Assembly: GCA_016874895.1 (NCBI GenBank)
Contig: VGSX01000193.1
Location: forward strand, 1 to 7,035
Source of the DNA: Deltaproteobacteria bacterium
GTDB taxonomy: Bacteria > Desulfobacterota > Desulfobaccia > Desulfobaccales > Desulfobaccaceae
Reading direction: 5' to 3'
DNA length: 7,035 nucleotides
Within the stretch, counting starts at the first letter, position 1, and each line of letters begins with the position of its first letter. Under the pieces are notes generated by a model. It did not search any database. It was not told the origin of the DNA and worked only from the letters and a program-made list of their open reading frames with translations. Both the position numbers and the translations under genes were made by a program. Positions 5,980 to 7,035 of the stretch are shown in pieces.

Positions 5980-6000
5980 GTTTGCGGTTTCCGGTTTACG
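5980..6000. repeat. Three tandem 7-bp units (GTTTnCG type)
   Basis: The units read GTTTGCG, GTTTCCG and GTTTACG with no gaps. They share the GTTT..G frame with the four-unit array at 1891-1918, and the 13-mer CGGTTTCCGGTTT occurs in both places (1903-1915 and 5985-5997). This points to one dispersed family of short heptad arrays in intergenic DNA of this genome. Confidence 0.65.
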
Positions 6001-6088
6001 CCAATCATGCAGGTTGATACATTAAGGCGTTGGCAGAACGAATGTCTTGGCGCAGACCTGATGCCTCTGTTGCCGGGTTGACGCCAAT

Positions 6089-6251
6089 GAGGAAACGTAA
6101 GCGTTCAGCGGTCAGCTTACAGCCGTCAGCTAATGGATTAAATTCAAATAGTTATTCTAAGGTGGTGGATCACTGGTTTTTCGCTTAGTTTCCCTAACCC
6201 ATTGTTTTTGCTGAAAGCTGATTGCTGATAGCTGAACGCCTACGAGGAAAC
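6089..6251. mobile_element. MITE-like element with heptad-built terminal inverted repeats and 8-bp target duplication
   Basis: A 147-bp non-coding element (6097-6243) has 34-base terminal inverted repeats (6097-6130 and 6210-6243) that agree at 26 of 34 positions. Both ends begin GTA, then A or G, then GCGTTCAGC. After that each arm consists of 7-base units ending in TCAGC (one unit ends ACAGC). The element is flanked by a perfect 8-base direct repeat, GAGGAAAC (6089-6096 and 6244-6251), as expected of a target-site duplication. Inside the arms the symmetry continues weakly (AATGGATTA against TAACCCATT). It encodes no transposase, so it would have to be moved in trans. IS66, ISL3 and IS1595 families make 8-bp duplications, but the parent is not identifiable here. 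An alternative is a palindromic heptad repeat that happens to lie between two GAGGAAAC copies. Confidence 0.6.
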
Positions 6252-6260
6252 TAACCGGGA

Positions 6261-6289
6261 TTGACATCGAGGTTGCTTTGGTTTAGTGT
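6261..6289 (+). promoter_or_regulatory. Possible sigma-70-type promoter for the ferredoxin gene
   Basis: A perfect TTGACA -35 (6261-6266) is followed after 17 bases by TAGTGT (6284-6289), which matches only three positions of the -10 consensus. The -35 starts 9 bases after the right target duplication of the MITE-like element. Spacing is ideal but the -10 is poor, so this is a candidate only. Confidence 0.35.
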
Positions 6290-6337
6290 CAGGGAATTAA
6301 GCAGTTCCCACAATCAACCCGGACCCGAGGAGCCATA

Positions 6338-6364
6338 ATGCTGCCTGTGAACATAAGCTTTTAA
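6338..6364 (+). CDS. Possible 8-residue leader ORF upstream of ferredoxin
   Basis: ATG at 6338 follows a strong GAGGAG (6327-6332) by 5 bases and encodes MLPVNISF before TAA at 6362-6364. The stop is 26 bases before the ferredoxin start, which has its own AAGGAG. The short length and strong initiation signal resemble a regulatory leader peptide, but no attenuator hairpin or run of diagnostic codons is visible. A chance ORF remains likely. Confidence 0.25.
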   Translation: MLPVNISF

Positions 6365-6390
6365 CTTTCTTCTAAAATAAGGAGTATTTT

Positions 6391-6594
6391 ATGGGTAAGG
6401 TGAGAGTTCCCTATATTGTTTATTCCGAGTGTATCGCCTGCGGTTCCTGCGAAGAAATCTGCCCGGAGGTTTTCCAACTGGACGAAAAGGAGGGGTACGC
6501 CATAGTCATTAACCAGGGGGGCGCCGACCCGGATAAAATCCAGGAGGCCATGGATAGCTGTCCCACCGAATGCATCCACTGGGAGGACACCTGA
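6391..6594 (+). CDS. Small [4Fe-4S] ferredoxin
   Basis: A 67-residue soluble electron carrier; ATG follows AAGGAG (6379-6384) by 6 bases. The cluster-binding pattern is C14-IA-C17-GS-C20 plus C57-P, which binds a single [4Fe-4S] cluster. The C-terminus (CPTECIHWEDT) closely resembles Desulfovibrio africanus ferredoxin I, and length and acidity fit that class. Two further cysteines, Cys24 and Cys61, lie next to the cluster motifs. Cys24 is the extra Cys found in some single-cluster ferredoxins; the role of Cys61 is unknown, and the two could form a disulfide. It probably carries low-potential electrons for an anaerobic oxidoreductase or hydrogenase; the partner is not in view. The gene downstream on the same strand encodes an Fe-S assembly-type ATPase, so a link to cluster assembly is possible. 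Confidence 0.95.
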   Translation: MGKVRVPYIVYSECIACGSCEEICPEVFQLDEKEGYAIVINQGGADPDKIQEAMDSCPTECIHWEDT

Positions 6595-6603
6595 GAGAAT
6601 AGC

Positions 6604-6635
6604 GCCTGGGCCGCCCCGACGCGCCTCGCTCAGGC
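6604..6635 (+). terminator. Hairpin after the ferredoxin gene
   Basis: GCCTGGGC (6604-6611) pairs with GCTCAGGC (6628-6635), giving 8 pairs with one G-U and a 16-base GC-rich loop. It starts 9 bases after the ferredoxin stop. No T-run follows, so termination may be partial or factor-dependent and may leave some readthrough into the next gene. Confidence 0.4.
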
Positions 6636-6667
6636 CAGGAATGCCCTCCCTATTAGGATTTGACAAA

Positions 6668-6699
6668 GCCTTATTATGGAGTTGCCTTATTATAGTGTT
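6668..6699. repeat. Tandem 16-bp duplication before the mrp-like gene
   Basis: Units 6668-6683 and 6684-6699 both begin with GCCTTATTAT and agree at 14 of 16 positions. They lie between a TTGACA (6660-6665) and the ribosome binding site GAGGGG (6701-6706) of the next gene. The AT-rich TATTAT in each unit resembles a -10, but neither is correctly spaced from TTGACA (6 and 22 bases). Confidence 0.65.
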
Positions 6700-6715
6700 A
6701 GAGGGGTGTTATCGC

Positions 6716-7035
6716 ATGTCGTCTTCTTCTCATGATTCGGAAAAAAATTCCTGTTCGGGCTGTCAGGCCCAAAATTCCTCGTGTGAGCATCAGCACCACC
6801 ACTCCGGGGGCGAGGAGCACTTTGAGTCAGCCCTGGTGCGTGCCGCTCTCAATCAGATCCGCCACAAGCTGCTCATTATGAGCGGTAAGGGGGGGGTGGG
6901 CAAAAGCAGTGTGGCCGTCAACCTGGCCCTGGCCCTGGCCCGTCAAGGTTTCCAGGTGGGGCTCATGGATGTTGACCTGCACGGCCCCAATGTGCTGCGC
7001 ATGCTGGGTCTGAGCGCGCCGCTGGACGTGGCCAA
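6716..7035 (+). CDS. mrp: Mrp/NBP35 (ApbC) family P-loop ATPase, N-terminal part (runs off window edge)
   Basis: The first 106 codons of an ATPase whose frame is open to the window end. ATG 6716 has GAGGGG 9 bases upstream. The core begins IMSGKGGVGKSSVAVNLA: the deviant Walker A with signature lysine Lys58 and P-loop Lys63, followed by MDVDLHGPNV (84-93) with Asp85 and Asp87, typical of Mrp/NBP35 proteins. The family acts as an Fe-S cluster carrier or scaffold in the cytoplasm. The 35-residue N-terminal extension is rich in Cys and His: C13-SG-C16 and C23, then HQHHH (25-29). It resembles the extra N-terminal cluster site of NBP35-type proteins, though the spacing is not identical. The C-terminal CxxC expected of the family lies beyond the window. 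A ferredoxin gene lies 121 bases upstream on the same strand, consistent with Fe-S metabolism. A ParA/MinD-type ATPase is less likely given the GPN motif. Confidence 0.93.
   Translation, partial: MSSSSHDSEKNSCSGCQAQNSSCEHQHHHSGGEEHFESALVRAALNQIRHKLLIMSGKGGVGKSSVAVNLALALARQGFQVGLMDVDLHGPNVLRMLGLSAPLDVA

Larger units (their letters stand above)
5787..6390. other. 604-base gene-free stretch rich in small repeats
   Basis: No convincing protein gene was found on either strand. In order it holds the kinase leader and possible promoter (5787-5940), a three-unit 7-bp repeat (5980-6000), an unassigned stretch bounded by two ACGCCAAT copies (5998-6005 and 6081-6088), a MITE-like element (6097-6243), a possible promoter (6261-6289), a weak hairpin GGGAA-n8-TTCCC (6292-6309), and an 8-codon ORF before the ferredoxin gene. 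The kinase and ferredoxin genes diverge from this region, so it should hold promoters for both. Confidence 0.7.

Noticed and set aside
5820..6008. 62-codon minus-strand ORF upstream of the kinase
   Set aside because: It has no ribosome binding site, its N-terminal part is translated heptad repeat, and it matches no family I recognise.
6072..6087. Possible sigma-54 promoter on the minus strand (TTGG-n10-GC)
   Set aside because: Only the GG and GC dinucleotides and TGGC fit; the remaining consensus positions fail, and it would leave a leader of about 270 bases.
5998..6088. Two ACGCCAAT copies as a target duplication around 6006-6080
   Set aside because: The intervening 75 bases have no terminal inverted repeats, and the 8-base match alone could be chance.
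6361..6666. Minus-strand ORF over the ferredoxin gene
   Set aside because: It is the antisense shadow of a well-supported ferredoxin with its own strong Shine-Dalgarno.

Overview
The window is GC-rich and gene-dense. It has the content of an anaerobic delta-type proteobacterium (Desulfobacterota / Thermodesulfobacteriota, perhaps near Desulfobacca or the Syntrophobacterales). This placement is inferred from three things: a low-potential ferredoxin ending in the Desulfovibrio-type CIHWED motif, a Cys-rich PAS histidine kinase paired with a sigma-54-type regulator, and GcvH-like proteins of a kind I associate with this group. No rRNA, tRNA, CRISPR array, phage gene or complete insertion sequence was found.

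Layout. Positions 1-1320 (+) carry two tandem paralogous GcvH-like genes. The first is cut by the window edge; the second is complete and has a duplicated four-cysteine N-terminal module. Converging on them, and overlapping the second by 77 bases, is an archaemetzincin-type zinc metalloprotease (1244-1882, -). A 276-base gap (1883-2158) holds a four-unit 7-bp repeat, a REP-like palindrome and a hairpin after the next gene. Positions 2159-5786 (-) are a two-gene two-component operon. The upstream gene is a soluble histidine kinase with two N-terminal Rossmann-like domains and two Cys-rich PAS domains. The downstream gene is an NtrC-family response regulator whose likely TTG start overlaps the kinase stop by 11 bases. 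A 604-base gene-free stretch (5787-6390) holds the kinase leader, a second 7-bp repeat array, a 147-bp MITE-like element with an 8-bp target duplication, and a possible promoter and tiny leader ORF for the next gene. Positions 6391-7035 (+) encode a small [4Fe-4S] ferredoxin and the 5' part of an Mrp/NBP35-type P-loop ATPase that runs off the edge.

How the genes may work together. The kinase has no membrane segments, so it should sense something in the cytoplasm. Its two Rossmann-like domains suggest a nucleotide or metabolite ligand, and its cysteine-patterned PAS domains suggest a redox or metal input. It should phosphorylate the adjacent sigma-54 activator. The ferredoxin and Mrp-like protein fit electron transfer and Fe-S cluster assembly. 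The GcvH-like proteins lack a lysine at the usual lipoyl position and are unlikely to serve in ordinary glycine cleavage. No sequence evidence links them to the two-component system beyond proximity. The best candidates for something undescribed are the double-Rossmann kinase, the duplicated Cys module fused to a lysine-less GcvH fold, and the 7-bp-periodic intergenic elements.
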